Assembly (NCBI RefSeq): GCF_003173755.1
Contig: NZ_CP029553.1
Coordinates: 3,620,001-3,684,000, forward strand
Length of the DNA stretch: 64,000 bases
Source of the DNA: Methylobacterium terrae
GTDB lineage: Bacteria; Pseudomonadota; Alphaproteobacteria; Rhizobiales; Beijerinckiaceae
Reading direction: 5' to 3'
Part shown: piece by piece, positions 46,160 through 55,037 of the stretch
Layout: every line of letters starts with the position of its first letter
How positions within the stretch are numbered: the first letter of the stretch is position 1
The notes under the pieces: generated by a model
Told to the model about the DNA's origin: nothing
The model's input: the letters and a program-made list of their open reading frames with translations, nothing else
Databases searched by the model: none
Program-made: the position numbers and the translations under genes

Positions 46160-47308
46160 TCACGGCTCCTCCGCCCGCTGCCCTCCCCGGGGTCCCCCTT
46201 GCACCCCTCCCCGCGGCACCTCCGCCCCGATCGACTGGCGCCACTCGGCGAGGAAGCGGGCGCGCTTGGCCCGGTCCTGCACCGCGAGGAGGACCGGCCC
46301 GACGGTGATCGGCCGGAAGATGCCGGCGGCCGACAGGCTCGGCGGCCCGTCGACCCCGGCCGGCAGGGGCCCGGTGCGGTCGAAGAAGAAGCCCTCGTCG
46401 CGGGACACCCGCTGCCCGCGCTCCGACAGGAGGTAGTCGAGGAACGCGAAGGCGTCCCCCGCCGCCCGGGCGACGACCGGCACCAGGGCGGCGCGGCTGA
46501 GCACCAGGGTGTAGTCCTGCGGCACCACCACGCCGAGGCGGGCGCCGCGCCGCATCGCGCCGTACACGTAGGAGCCGAGCAGGTTGTAGCCGATGGCGAT
46601 GCGCCCCGCCTCGAGGTCGGCGATCAGGTCGGCGGTGCAGCAGCGCACCTGGAGGTTGGCCCGCCCGAACGCCTCGACGAGGCGGCCGTAGGTGGCCGCC
46701 GCGCGCGCGTCGTAGACCGCGAACAGGTAGCCGATGCCCGACAGGGTGATGTCGTAGGAGCCGATCCGCCCGGCATAGGCCTCGGGCTTGCGCCGCAAGA
46801 GGTCGACGAGCTCGACGCGACTGCGCGGCAGGTCCTCACGGGGCACGAGGTCCGGCCGGTAGGCGATCACCGCCGGCTCGGTGGTGAAGCCGAACACCTC
46901 GTTGCGCCAGGCCGCCCAGTCGGGCTGGCGGCCGGTCTCGATCGAGCGGTGGGGCCGGGCGCAGCCGTCGTTGGCGAGCTTGATCAGGTGATCGACCGAG
47001 GACGAGATCACCAGGTCGGCCTCGTAGCCGCCCGCCACCCGCCCGGCGGCACAGGCCGCCGCCACCTCGCTGAACAGGTCGGCGGTGATGTACTCGTGGT
47101 AGACCACCGTCACGTCCGGGTAGAGAAGCTGGTAGTCGCGGATCAGCGGCGCCATCGCGTCGGCATCGGCGGCGGAGCGGATGGTCAGCACGGTGCGCTC
47201 GTGCTCGCTCGCCGGGAAGCGGCTCACCTGCTCGGCGGCGGCCGGGCCTGCGACGAGGGCGAGGGTGACGAGCGCGGGAGCCAGGAGGGCGGCGATGCGG
47301 CGGATCAC
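46160..47308 (-). CDS. Periplasmic iron(III)-type binding protein in a two-component operon
   Basis: The 382-residue product has a signal peptide (VIRRIAALLAPALVTLALVA, cleaved near AAAEQ) and an extracellular solute-binding family 1 fold. Seen are TIRSAADADAMAPLIRDYQL, GYEADLVISSSVDHLIKLAN and EAFGRANLQVRCCTADLIAD. No permease or ATPase is nearby. The GTG start overlaps the kinase stop by four bases, so it is made with the two-component system, probably as a sensing partner rather than a transporter part. The Gly/Arg-rich C-terminus is not conserved. Confidence 0.85.
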   Translation of the reverse strand: MIRRIAALLAPALVTLALVAGPAAAEQVSRFPASEHERTVLTIRSAADADAMAPLIRDYQLLYPDVTVVYHEYITADLFSEVAAACAAGRVAGGYEADLVISSSVDHLIKLANDGCARPHRSIETGRQPDWAAWRNEVFGFTTEPAVIAYRPDLVPREDLPRSRVELVDLLRRKPEAYAGRIGSYDITLSGIGYLFAVYDARAAATYGRLVEAFGRANLQVRCCTADLIADLEAGRIAIGYNLLGSYVYGAMRRGARLGVVVPQDYTLVLSRAALVPVVARAAGDAFAFLDYLLSERGQRVSRDEGFFFDRTGPLPAGVDGPPSLSAAGIFRPITVGPVLLAVQDRAKRARFLAEWRQSIGAEVPRGGVQGGPRGGQRAEEP

Positions 47309-48705
47309 GGCCGCGCCTCCTCGTCCGGCAGGGACAGGATCACGCAGAACCCCCTCTCCGAATGGGTCTCGAAGCGAAGCTCGCCGCCATGGGCCGCCGC
47401 GACCTCGGCGGCGATCGACAGGCCGAGGCCCGAGCCGATGCCGCCGCCGGTGGCGGCCTGGAACGGCTCGCGGACCCGGGCCCATTCGGAGGCCGGGATG
47501 CCCGGCCCGTCATCCTCCACCGCCAGCACCACCCGGCCGCGCTCGCGCCCGAGCCGGACCGTGAGGCGGCGCGCCGCACCGTGCTTGAAGGCGTTGTGGA
47601 TCAGGTTCGCCAGGGCCTCGCGCAGCGCGATGGCGTCGCCCGGGATCGTCACGGCCTCCTCCGGCCCCTCGTAGCCGATGTCCACCGCCCGGTCGCCGGC
47701 CTGCTCGGCGGCGTCGATCAGGGTGCGGCGGGCGAGCCCCGCCACGTCCACGGGCTTGAGCGGCGCGGACCGGGCGCGGTGGATCACCATGGCGTGGTTG
47801 AGGAGCTGGTTGGTGAGGTGCCCGAGCTCGGCGGTGCGCTGGCGCAGCCGGGCGAGCTGGTCGCGGCGGCGCCCCTCGTCGGTCTCGCTCGACAGGAGGT
47901 CGAGCTGGGCGGCGAGGGCGGTGAGCGGCGTGCGGATCTGGTGCGCGGCATCCGCGATGAAGCGCTTCATCACGGCGACGTGGCCCGACAGCCGGCCCAT
48001 GAAATGGTCGATCGAGGTGACGAGGAGGTGGATCTCCCGCGGCGCGGCGAGGCCGAGCGGCTGGAGGTCGTTGGGCCCGCGGGCTGCCAGCACGCCCTCG
48101 ATGGCGCGGAGCGGCCGCAGGGCGGCGCGCACCGCCACCGCGACGGCGCCGAGCGCCAGCGCGCTCATCGCCAGCACCATCAGGCTCGCCTTGACCGTGA
48201 GCGCCCGGGCGAGCGCGCCCCGCGCCTCGCGGGTCTGGGCCACCACCACGGCGGCGAAGCCCGAACGCGCGGCGTCCGGCACGTAGCGCCCGGCCACCAC
48301 CGCCCGCACCGCCTGGCCGCGATGCTCCGCGTCGAGGAGGATCGGCCCGGCGGACAACCGCGCGCGGTCGACCGGCACCGCGAGGTCGGCGTCCCCGGTG
48401 AGCAGGCGGTCGGCCGGATCGACCACCTTGTAGAAGATCCGGTCGCGGGGGCTGAGCCCCAAGGTCTCGAAGGCCGAGAACGGCGGATCGACCGAGACCT
48501 CGCGCCCGTCGCTGGCGATGGTCTCGGCGATCTGGAGCGCCGCCCCGACGAGGAGCCGGTCGTAGGCCTCGTCCGCCGCGAGCCGCGCCGAGGCCCAGGC
48601 GGCGACGAGGAGGAGCCCCGCCCCGACGGCCAGGACCGCCGCCAGCACCGCGACGAGGCGGGCGAAGAGCGAGGAGGCGAGCAGCGAGGGCGCGCGGGTG
48701 ATCAT
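47305..48705 (-). CDS. Two-component sensor histidine kinase (TctE-like)
   Basis: The 466-residue inner membrane kinase has a helix at about 14-38, a periplasmic domain of about 130 residues, a second helix near 172-192, a HAMP-like linker, and the phospho-acceptor box FIADAAHQIRTPLTALAAQL at about 248-267 (His in AAHQIRTP). The ATPase domain has NLIHNAFKHG (N box) and VEDDGPGIP plus GSGLGLSIAAEVAAAHGG. The architecture is that of TctE, the tricarboxylate sensor. It lies 10 bases after the regulator gene. Confidence 0.9.
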   Translation of the reverse strand: MITRAPSLLASSLFARLVAVLAAVLAVGAGLLLVAAWASARLAADEAYDRLLVGAALQIAETIASDGREVSVDPPFSAFETLGLSPRDRIFYKVVDPADRLLTGDADLAVPVDRARLSAGPILLDAEHRGQAVRAVVAGRYVPDAARSGFAAVVVAQTREARGALARALTVKASLMVLAMSALALGAVAVAVRAALRPLRAIEGVLAARGPNDLQPLGLAAPREIHLLVTSIDHFMGRLSGHVAVMKRFIADAAHQIRTPLTALAAQLDLLSSETDEGRRRDQLARLRQRTAELGHLTNQLLNHAMVIHRARSAPLKPVDVAGLARRTLIDAAEQAGDRAVDIGYEGPEEAVTIPGDAIALREALANLIHNAFKHGAARRLTVRLGRERGRVVLAVEDDGPGIPASEWARVREPFQAATGGGIGSGLGLSIAAEVAAAHGGELRFETHSERGFCVILSLPDEEARP

Positions 48706-48715
48706 GGTTGCGGGA

Positions 48716-49393
48716 TCACGATTCCTGGCAGACGACCTGGTAGCCGAGGCCCCGCAGGGTGCGGATCTCGGCCCTCGCGCCCGCGGCGACGAGCTTGCGG
48801 CGCAGGCGCGCCACGATCTGCTCGACGGCGTTCTCGCTCGATTCCTCCTCGAAGGCGAAGACCCGCTCCAGGAGCTCGCCCTTGGCGAAGATGCGGCCGG
48901 GCCGCGCCGCCAGGATCTCGATCAGGGTCCATTCCCGCCGGGTGAGGTCCAGGGGCTCGCCGGCCACGCTGGCGCTGCGGGCCTCGCGGTCGAGGCGCAG
49001 GTTGCCGAGGCTGAGCGCGTTGTCGGCATGCCCGCTGTTGCGCCGCAGGAGCGCGCGCACCCGCGCCTCCAGCTCGCGGAAGTCGAACGGCTTCACCAGG
49101 TAGTCGTCGGCGCCGAGATCGAGCGCGCCGACCCGGTCGTCGACCTCCGAGCGAGCGGTCAGCACCAGCACCGGCACGGGTCCCCTCCGGGCGCGCAGGC
49201 GCTTGAGGATCGCGAAACCGTCGAGCCCCGGCAGGTTCACGTCGAGGATCACGAGGTCGTAGGCCTGGACCTCCAGCACCGCGTCCCCCGCCGCGCCGTC
49301 GACCTCCCAGTCGACCGCATGGCCGAGCCCGCGCAGGCGTGCGGCGATGGCCTCGCCGACGTCCCGCGTGTCCTCGACGAGCAGGATGCGCAC
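48716..49393 (-). CDS. OmpR-family response regulator (TctD-like)
   Basis: The 225-residue product has a receiver domain starting VRILLVEDTRDVGEAIAARL with the phospho-acceptor Asp in DLVILDVNLPGLDG at about 51 and Lys in DDYLVKPFDFRELEARV. Its C-terminal winged helix has REWTLIEILAARPGRIFAKG and RRKLVAAGARAEIRTLRGLG. The GTG at 49393 has GGAGGAA seven bases upstream. It is the first gene of an operon with a sensor kinase and a binding protein, and is divergent from the next ABC operon, which it may control. Confidence 0.9.
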   Translation of the reverse strand: MRILLVEDTRDVGEAIAARLRGLGHAVDWEVDGAAGDAVLEVQAYDLVILDVNLPGLDGFAILKRLRARRGPVPVLVLTARSEVDDRVGALDLGADDYLVKPFDFRELEARVRALLRRNSGHADNALSLGNLRLDREARSASVAGEPLDLTRREWTLIEILAARPGRIFAKGELLERVFAFEEESSENAVEQIVARLRRKLVAAGARAEIRTLRGLGYQVVCQES

Positions 49394-49535
49394 GAAAGTT
49401 CCTCCCCGTTCACCGCGTGGCAATATCTGTCAGGTTGGCGACAGGTTCGAAGGCTACCCCAACGTCCAACGGCGGGCCAAGCACCCTCAGACGGGGCATC
49501 CGGTCCGCGAGCGACGAAACGGGGAGGACAACGCC

Positions 49536-50306
49536 ATGAACGCACGCCCGACCATCATTCCTGAGCCGCTGCTCCAGGTCCAGGGTGTCACGCTCCAGTA
49601 CAAGACGACCGATCACCTCGTGACCGCGACCTACCGGGTCGATTTCGAGGTGATGCCGGGCGACCGCTACATCCTGCTCGGGCCGTCGGGCTGCGGCAAG
49701 TCCACCCTGCTCAAGGCGATCGGCGGCTACATGACCCCGGTCGAGGGCGAGATCAAGCTCAAGGGCCGCAAGGTCACCGAGCCCGGCCCTGACCGGATGA
49801 TGGTGTTCCAGGAGTTCGACCAGCTCCTGCCCTGGAAGACCGTCAGGCAGAACGTCGCCTTCGCGCTGACCGCGAGCGGCCGCGCCACCGGCGCGGAAGC
49901 CGACGACCGGGCGATGTCCTACATCGAGAAGGTCGGCCTCGCGAAGTTCGCCGATTCCTTCCCCCACATGCTGTCGGGCGGCATGAAGCAGCGCGTCGCC
50001 ATCGCCCGCGGCATGGCGATGGAACCCGACATCCTGCTGATGGACGAGCCCTTCGCGGCCCTCGACGCGCTCACCCGCCGCAAGATGCAGGACGAGCTCC
50101 TGCGCCTGTGGGAGGACACCCGCTTCACGGTGCTGTTCGTCACCCACTCGATCGAGGAGGCGATCAAGGTCGGCACCCGCATCCTGCTGCTCTCGCCCCA
50201 TCCGGGCCAGGTCAAGGCGGAGCTCAACAGCCTGCCGGCCTCCGAGCTCGGCACCGCGGCGCAGGGCGCCCTCGAGACCCGCATCAACGACATGCTGTTC
50301 GCTTAG
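49536..50306 (+). CDS. NitT/TauT-type ABC transporter ATP-binding protein
   Basis: The 256-residue ATPase has Walker A GPSGCGKST at about 48-56, Q loop VFQEFDQLLPWKTVRQNVAF, signature LSGGMKQRVAIARG and Walker B ILLMDEPFAALD. It fits nitrate/taurine/sulfonate-type importers. The ATG at 49536 follows GGGGAGGA. It is the first gene of an operon with a permease and binding protein; the substrate is not known. Confidence 0.9.
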   Translation: MNARPTIIPEPLLQVQGVTLQYKTTDHLVTATYRVDFEVMPGDRYILLGPSGCGKSTLLKAIGGYMTPVEGEIKLKGRKVTEPGPDRMMVFQEFDQLLPWKTVRQNVAFALTASGRATGAEADDRAMSYIEKVGLAKFADSFPHMLSGGMKQRVAIARGMAMEPDILLMDEPFAALDALTRRKMQDELLRLWEDTRFTVLFVTHSIEEAIKVGTRILLLSPHPGQVKAELNSLPASELGTAAQGALETRINDMLFA

Positions 50307-50333
50307 ACAGCCAAGATCCTTGGGAGACACGCC

Positions 50334-51221
50334 GTGACCGCCACCCTCGCCCCCCTCTCGACACCCCTGGCCCCGCGGCCCGAGATCGTCCGCGAGACCT
50401 CCGCCGCCGGTGCGATCAGCGTCGAGCAGCGCCTGTCCTTCGCCGAGCTCGCCTACCGCCAGAGCTGGCTGCGCAAGGCGGTCGTGCTCGCCGCCCTCGC
50501 GGTGGTCTGGGAGATCTACGGCCGCTGGCTCGACAACCCGCTGCTGTTCCCGACCTTCTCGGCGACCGTCGAGGCCTTCGTCTCGTCCGTCCTCAGCGGC
50601 GAGATCCCCGCCAAGGCGCTGGTCTCGCTCCAGACGCTCGCCATCGGCTACGGCATCGGCATCGTGCTCGCCGCGCTGCTCACCACCCTCGCCATCGGCT
50701 CGCGGATCGGCACCGACCTGCTCGAGACGCTGACCGCGATGTTCAACCCGCTGCCGGCGATCGCGCTCCTGCCGCTGGCGCTGATCTGGTTCGGCCTCGG
50801 CCAGGGCAGCGTGGTGTTCGTCCTCGTCCACTCGGTGCTGTGGGCGATCGCGCTCAACACCCATGCGGGCTTCCGCTCGGTCTCGAACACCCTCAAGATG
50901 GTCGGCCTGAACTACGGCCTGCGCAACCTGAGCCTGGTGCGGGCGATCCTGATCCCGGCGGCCTTCCCCAGCATCCTCACCGGCCTCAAGGTCGGCTGGG
51001 CCTTCGCCTGGCGCACGCTGATCGCCGCCGAACTGGTCTTCGGCGTCTCCTCCGGCTCGGGCGGCCTCGGCTGGTACATCTTCGAGAACCGCAACGCCCT
51101 CGAGACCACCAACGTCTTCGCCGGCCTGTTCACCGTCATCATGATCGGCCTCTTCGTCGAGAACGTGATCTTCGCCAACATCGAGAAGAAGACGATCCGC
51201 CGCTGGGGCATGCAGCACTAA
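50334..51221 (+). CDS. NitT/TauT-type ABC transporter permease
   Basis: The 295-residue inner membrane protein has a cytoplasmic N-terminal tail of about 50 residues, then six helices. It has MFNPLPAIALLPLALIWFGL at about 139-158 and the coupling loop LKMVGLNYGLRNLSLVRAIL. The end is WGMQH. It starts at a GTG with GGGAGA upstream and lies 27 bases after the ATPase gene. Confidence 0.9.
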   Translation: MTATLAPLSTPLAPRPEIVRETSAAGAISVEQRLSFAELAYRQSWLRKAVVLAALAVVWEIYGRWLDNPLLFPTFSATVEAFVSSVLSGEIPAKALVSLQTLAIGYGIGIVLAALLTTLAIGSRIGTDLLETLTAMFNPLPAIALLPLALIWFGLGQGSVVFVLVHSVLWAIALNTHAGFRSVSNTLKMVGLNYGLRNLSLVRAILIPAAFPSILTGLKVGWAFAWRTLIAAELVFGVSSGSGGLGWYIFENRNALETTNVFAGLFTVIMIGLFVENVIFANIEKKTIRRWGMQH

Positions 51222-51239
51222 CAAGAAAACGAGCGCCAC

Positions 51240-51269
51240 GCCCCCTGGACCGCGGACGGTCCGGGGGGC
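51240..51269 (+). promoter_or_regulatory. Intercistronic 13-bp hairpin between permease and binding protein genes
   Basis: The arms 51240-51252 and 51257-51269 pair at 13 positions (one T-G wobble) around the loop CGGA, with no T run after. Such structures in binding-protein operons usually stabilise the upstream end of the downstream message or limit read-through, raising the ratio of binding protein to membrane parts. The role is inferred. Confidence 0.6.
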
Positions 51270-51297
51270 ATGAACGACGAAAACCGGGAGGATCCCC

Positions 51298-52314
51298 ATG
51301 TTCGCACGCAAGCTCCTCGGCCTCGCGGCCGGCGCCGCCCTGGCGCTCTCGCTGAACCTCGGCGCCGCCCGCGCCGAGGTGTCCGAAATCCGCATCTCCA
51401 AGGGCTACGGCGCCCTCTACCTGCCGCTCTTCGTGATGCAGGAGAAGAAGTTCCTCGAGGCGCAGGCCGCCAAGGCGGGCCTCGGCGACGTCAAGGTGAG
51501 CTGGCTCACGCTGGATGGCGGCAACGTCATCAACGACGCGATGATCGCCGGCTCCCTCGACATCGCCGGCACCGGCGCCCCCGGCTTCCTCGCCCTGTGG
51601 TCGAAGGGCCGCGGCAGCGCCAAGACCGAGGTGACCGGGATCTCGGGCCTGGCCTCGACGGCGCTCGACCTCAACGTCAACAAGCCCGAGATCAAGTCGC
51701 TCGCCGACTTCACCCCGAAGGACAAGATCGCGATCCCGGGCATCAAGACCTCGCTCGCCGCGGTGGTGCTGCAGATGGCGGTGGCCAAGCAGTTCGGGCC
51801 GGAGAACTACACCAAGCTCGATTCGAGCACCGTCGGCCTGCCCCATCCGGAGGCGGTCGCCGCCCTGCTCTCGGGCAAGACCGAGATCGTCGCCCACTTC
51901 GCCTCGCCGCCCTTCACCGGGGTCGAGCGGGCCGATCCGAAGGTGCGCACGATCCTCAAGGCCTCGCAGATCTTCGGCGACATCACCCTCAACGTCGTGT
52001 TCGCGCTCAAGCGCTTCACCGAGGCGAACCCGAAGGCGACGCAGGCTTTCCTGGCCGCCCTCGACCAGTCGAACGACTTCATCAAGACCAACAAGGCCGA
52101 GACCGCCGAGATCTTCGCCCGCGCCTCCAAGGTGAAGGTGAGCCCGGAGGACGTCGTCCAGATCATCGAGGACCCGGACAGCCGGTACTCTGCGACGCCG
52201 CACGGCATCATGGAGTTCGTGAATTTCATGAGCCGGGCCGGCATCATGAAGAACAAGCCGGCCGGCTGGCAGGAGTTGTTCATCCCGGCCCTGCGCGACC
52301 GCGCCGGCAGCTGA
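51298..52314 (+). CDS. NitT/TauT-type ABC transporter substrate-binding protein
   Basis: The 338-residue product has a signal peptide (MFARKLLGLAAGAALALSLN, cleaved near ARAEV) and an NMT1/ThiY-like binding fold. Seen are EIRISKGYGALYLPLFVMQE at about 27-46 and GGNVINDAMIAGSLDIAGTG, a family pattern for nitrate, taurine or related ligands. The ATG follows GGGAGGA. A rho-independent terminator closes the operon. The ligand is not identified. Confidence 0.9.
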   Translation: MFARKLLGLAAGAALALSLNLGAARAEVSEIRISKGYGALYLPLFVMQEKKFLEAQAAKAGLGDVKVSWLTLDGGNVINDAMIAGSLDIAGTGAPGFLALWSKGRGSAKTEVTGISGLASTALDLNVNKPEIKSLADFTPKDKIAIPGIKTSLAAVVLQMAVAKQFGPENYTKLDSSTVGLPHPEAVAALLSGKTEIVAHFASPPFTGVERADPKVRTILKASQIFGDITLNVVFALKRFTEANPKATQAFLAALDQSNDFIKTNKAETAEIFARASKVKVSPEDVVQIIEDPDSRYSATPHGIMEFVNFMSRAGIMKNKPAGWQELFIPALRDRAGS

Positions 52315-52345
52315 TCGGCCCCACGCTTCGGCCCCGCTGCCCGAC

Positions 52346-52375
52346 CCCGCCGCGCCCCGCGCGGCGGGTTTTTTT
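52346..52375 (+). terminator. Rho-independent terminator of the NitT/TauT-type operon
   Basis: A nine-pair GC stem (CCCGCCGCG with CGCGGCGGG, loop CCCCG) is followed by seven T. It lies 31 bases after the binding protein stop. The following 288 bases, to 52663, hold nothing I can support. Confidence 0.92.
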
Positions 52376-52663
52376 ACGTCCCGTCGAGCAGGCCCTCGCC
52401 CGAGGGCGTCCATGCCGACGCGTCCGACGACGTCCCGCTCATCCCTCGATCTGTTCGGCGGTGCCCGGCACCGGCACGCCGGCGTCGCGGCCCTGCGGCG
52501 CCGGCTCGAGGCGCGGAGCCTCCGACGGCGTCGCGACTCAACCCCGAAGTGCAGGCTTGCGGGTCGTGCACGTTGGTGACCAGGCCGTAACCCTGATCGA
52601 CTCACCGATGGACCACGGTCCCCGGCGAAGCGTTATCCGGTTGACTGTGAGAGGAGAGGAAGC

Positions 52664-52909
52664 GTGGACGCCTGCAGCGGGACACCCGTCAGCTTGACCC
52701 TGGGCCGACGCAGGATCGAAGGCGTCCTGCGGGCCGTGGGCGAAGCCGTCGACATGCCCGGGGCGCCGGGGGCACCGGCGCGCCGGCTGCGCAACCTGAT
52801 CCTCGATTTCGGGCCGGCCTGCGCCCCGGTCGAGGTGTGGCTGGACGAGCCCGAGCCGTTCGGGCCCCCGATCGGCCCCGCCTGCCCTAGCCCTTCATCA
52901 GGCTCCTGA
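52664..52909 (+). CDS. Small hypothetical protein (81 residues)
   Basis: The product starts MDACSGTPVSLTLGRRRIEG and has the pattern of a small beta domain (LRNLILDFGPACAPVEVWLD) with a Pro/Ser-rich tail. The GTG at 52664 follows GAGGAGAGGAA. It overlaps the end of the response regulator gene on the other strand by 23 bases. No family is recognised. Confidence 0.5.
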   Translation: MDACSGTPVSLTLGRRRIEGVLRAVGEAVDMPGAPGAPARRLRNLILDFGPACAPVEVWLDEPEPFGPPIGPACPSPSSGS

Positions 52910-53303
52910 GGAGTTCCAGGATGTCGTCGCCGCGGCAGGGCCGGGCGATGAAGCGGGCGTGAGGCGGCATCCGCTCCGGATCGGGCTTGCTGCGGCCGGA
53001 GACGACGACGATCGGCAGGTCGGGCCGCATCTGCGCCGCCGAACGGGCGAGGTCGAAGCCGTCGGTCTTGCCGGAGAGCTCCACGTCGGTGATCAGCGCG
53101 ACGATGTCGGTCCTCCCGGTCAGGAGGCCCAGCGCCCGCTCGGCCGAGGCCGATTGCAGCGCCTCGAAGCCGGCCGCATCGAGCACGTCGCTGAGGTCCA
53201 TGATCGTCAGCGCCTCGTCCTCGACCACCAGGATCACGGGCCGCTCGGCCTGGGCACGATCGTGCTCGGCACCGTCTCGGGCATTCACGCTGTCGTTGTC
53301 CAC
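52887..53303 (-). CDS. Single-domain response regulator
   Basis: The 138-residue product is a receiver domain without an output domain. It has PVILVVEDEALTIMDLSDVL at about 22-41 (acidic pair ED), phospho-acceptor Asp in IVALITDVELSGKTDG at about 73, and the conserved Ser in VVVSGRSK. The usual Lys of the KP pair is replaced: the sequence there reads ARPCRG, so the conserved lysine is Arg. Such regulators work by protein contacts in phosphorelays. The start is GTG at 53303. No kinase is adjacent. Confidence 0.8.
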   Translation of the reverse strand: MDNDSVNARDGAEHDRAQAERPVILVVEDEALTIMDLSDVLDAAGFEALQSASAERALGLLTGRTDIVALITDVELSGKTDGFDLARSAAQMRPDLPIVVVSGRSKPDPERMPPHARFIARPCRGDDILELLRSLMKG

Positions 53304-53584
53304 GTCGCCTGTCCTTGCCGGTCGGCCCGTCCGGGCGCCCGCCCGGGGGCGGCGCCGTCGGAGGGGCGGTCTCGTGTTGTCGGGCGGCCGATCCCGGCCG
53401 GCCGGCGCCCACGCGCCGGCCGTTGATCGAAACGACCGATACCCCGCACCGGTTGCAGCGCCGGCGCCCGCATCGGCAACGAATCCACCGCTCCGGCGAT
53501 CTCGCGCTTGCGCGGCGGCCCGCGCCCCGCTAGAGGACGGCACCTGACCGGCACGGGCGCCCCGCCGCCCCGCAGGTCTGGCCC

Positions 53585-53674
<90 letters not shown>

Positions 53675-54018
53675 GTTTCCTGCTGGCCTGAAAAACTTTC
53701 CCCCTACGTTCGTGATATCGGCAACGCGCTGGCGTCCGCGTGCGGCTGCCGGTTGCCCGTGTGAGGCGCCTCGCGCCGCCGGGCGGGCCGTGCGTCACGA
53801 CATGACCGGCGCAGCCCCACCGCCCGGCAAGGCCGGGCTCGATCCCCCGACACACCCGCTCCGCGTCGTCTCGGCCGCAAAATTCCGCGCGGGCTGGCGC
53901 TCCCCACGGTTGCCCGGGATCGGGTTGCGGGTAGGTAGGACAAGCGGGCCGGCAGCAGCCCGGGGTCTCGACCGGTGCGTGGTCGGGGTCATCAAGACGA
54001 ACGGAACGGGAGGACCAC

Positions 54019-54969
54019 ATGAGCGAGATCGCGGTCGTCGGGGCCGGGCTGATGGGGCACGGCATCGCCCTCGTGCTGGCGCTCGGCGGGCACCGGGTGC
54101 GGCTGACGGACAGCCGGCCGGAGACCCTGGAGCGGGTGCCGGGGCTGATCGCCTCCGCCCTCGACACCCTGCGGGAGGCCGGCGCCGTCTCCCCCGAATG
54201 GACGCCGGAGCGCGCGGCGCAGGCGATCCGCCTCGAGCCGGACCTCGCCGCGACCGTCGCCGGCGCGAGCCTCGTCATCGAGGCGATCACCGAGAACCCG
54301 GAGGCCAAGCGCGCGCTGTTTTCCGAGCTCGACCGCCTCTGCGATCCCGAGACCCGGATCGCCAGCAACACCAGCTACCTCGACGTCTTTCCGCTGATCC
54401 CGGAGAGCCGGCAGGCGCGCGCCCTGGTGATGCACTGGTACACCCCGCCCTACATCGTCGACCTCGTCGACGTGGTGCCGGGCCCGCAGACCGACCCGGC
54501 GGTGATCGAGGAGGCGCGCCAGCTCGTCCTCGGCCTCGGGCAGGTGCCGATCGTCCTCAAGCGCTTCATCCCGGGCTACGTCGCCAACCGGATCCAGTCG
54601 GCGATCTCGGCCGAGGTCTATCACCTCCTCGACGAGGGCGTGGCCTCGGCCCGCGAGATCGACGACGCCATCATCCACGGCCTGGCGCTCCGCATCCCGA
54701 TCCTCGGCCACCTCGCCAAGGCGGACTTCACCGGCATCGAGCTGCTGCGCCACGCGCTGGCGAACGCGAGCTACAGCCCGCCCCCCGCCCGCACCCGCTC
54801 GGAGGCGATCGACGACCTCGTGGCGCAGGGGCGCACCGGCGTGATGGCCGGCAAGGGCTTCTTCGACTGGGGCGGGCGCGACCCGGCCGAGCTGTTCCGC
54901 GACCGCGACCGGCGCCTGCTGGCGCTCAAGCGCGCGATGAAGGAGGTCGGCCGGATGGAGGGCGCCTGA
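54019..54969 (+). CDS. 3-hydroxyacyl-CoA dehydrogenase family protein
   Basis: The 316-residue product has the NAD-binding motif IAVVGAGLMGHGIALVLALG at about 4-23. It also has VIEAITENPEAKRALFSELD, the active-site region SNTSYLDVFPLIPESRQARA, MHWYTPPYIVDLVDVVPGPQ, and a C-terminal helical domain with RFIPGYVANRIQSAISAEVY. It matches soluble NAD-dependent 3-hydroxyacyl-CoA or related (lambda-crystallin/gulonate) dehydrogenases; the substrate is not decided. The ATG follows GGGAGGA. The 344 bases before it, after the tRNA, contain no supported gene. Confidence 0.88.
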   Translation: MSEIAVVGAGLMGHGIALVLALGGHRVRLTDSRPETLERVPGLIASALDTLREAGAVSPEWTPERAAQAIRLEPDLAATVAGASLVIEAITENPEAKRALFSELDRLCDPETRIASNTSYLDVFPLIPESRQARALVMHWYTPPYIVDLVDVVPGPQTDPAVIEEARQLVLGLGQVPIVLKRFIPGYVANRIQSAISAEVYHLLDEGVASAREIDDAIIHGLALRIPILGHLAKADFTGIELLRHALANASYSPPPARTRSEAIDDLVAQGRTGVMAGKGFFDWGGRDPAELFRDRDRRLLALKRAMKEVGRMEGA

Positions 54970-55037
54970 GCCTGTCGACCGGGGCCGCCGCGGCGCTATA
55001 ACCGAAACCCCAAGCGCGCGAGGCGAGGCGGCGGCCC

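Noticed and set aside
52374..52571. 65-residue minus-strand frame after the operon terminator
   Set aside because: The product is Arg/Gly/Ala-rich low-complexity with no ribosome site, and I see no family resemblance.
53704..53943. 79-residue minus-strand frame between the tRNA and the dehydrogenase gene
   Set aside because: It is arginine-rich, lacks a ribosome site and has the character of random GC-rich DNA.
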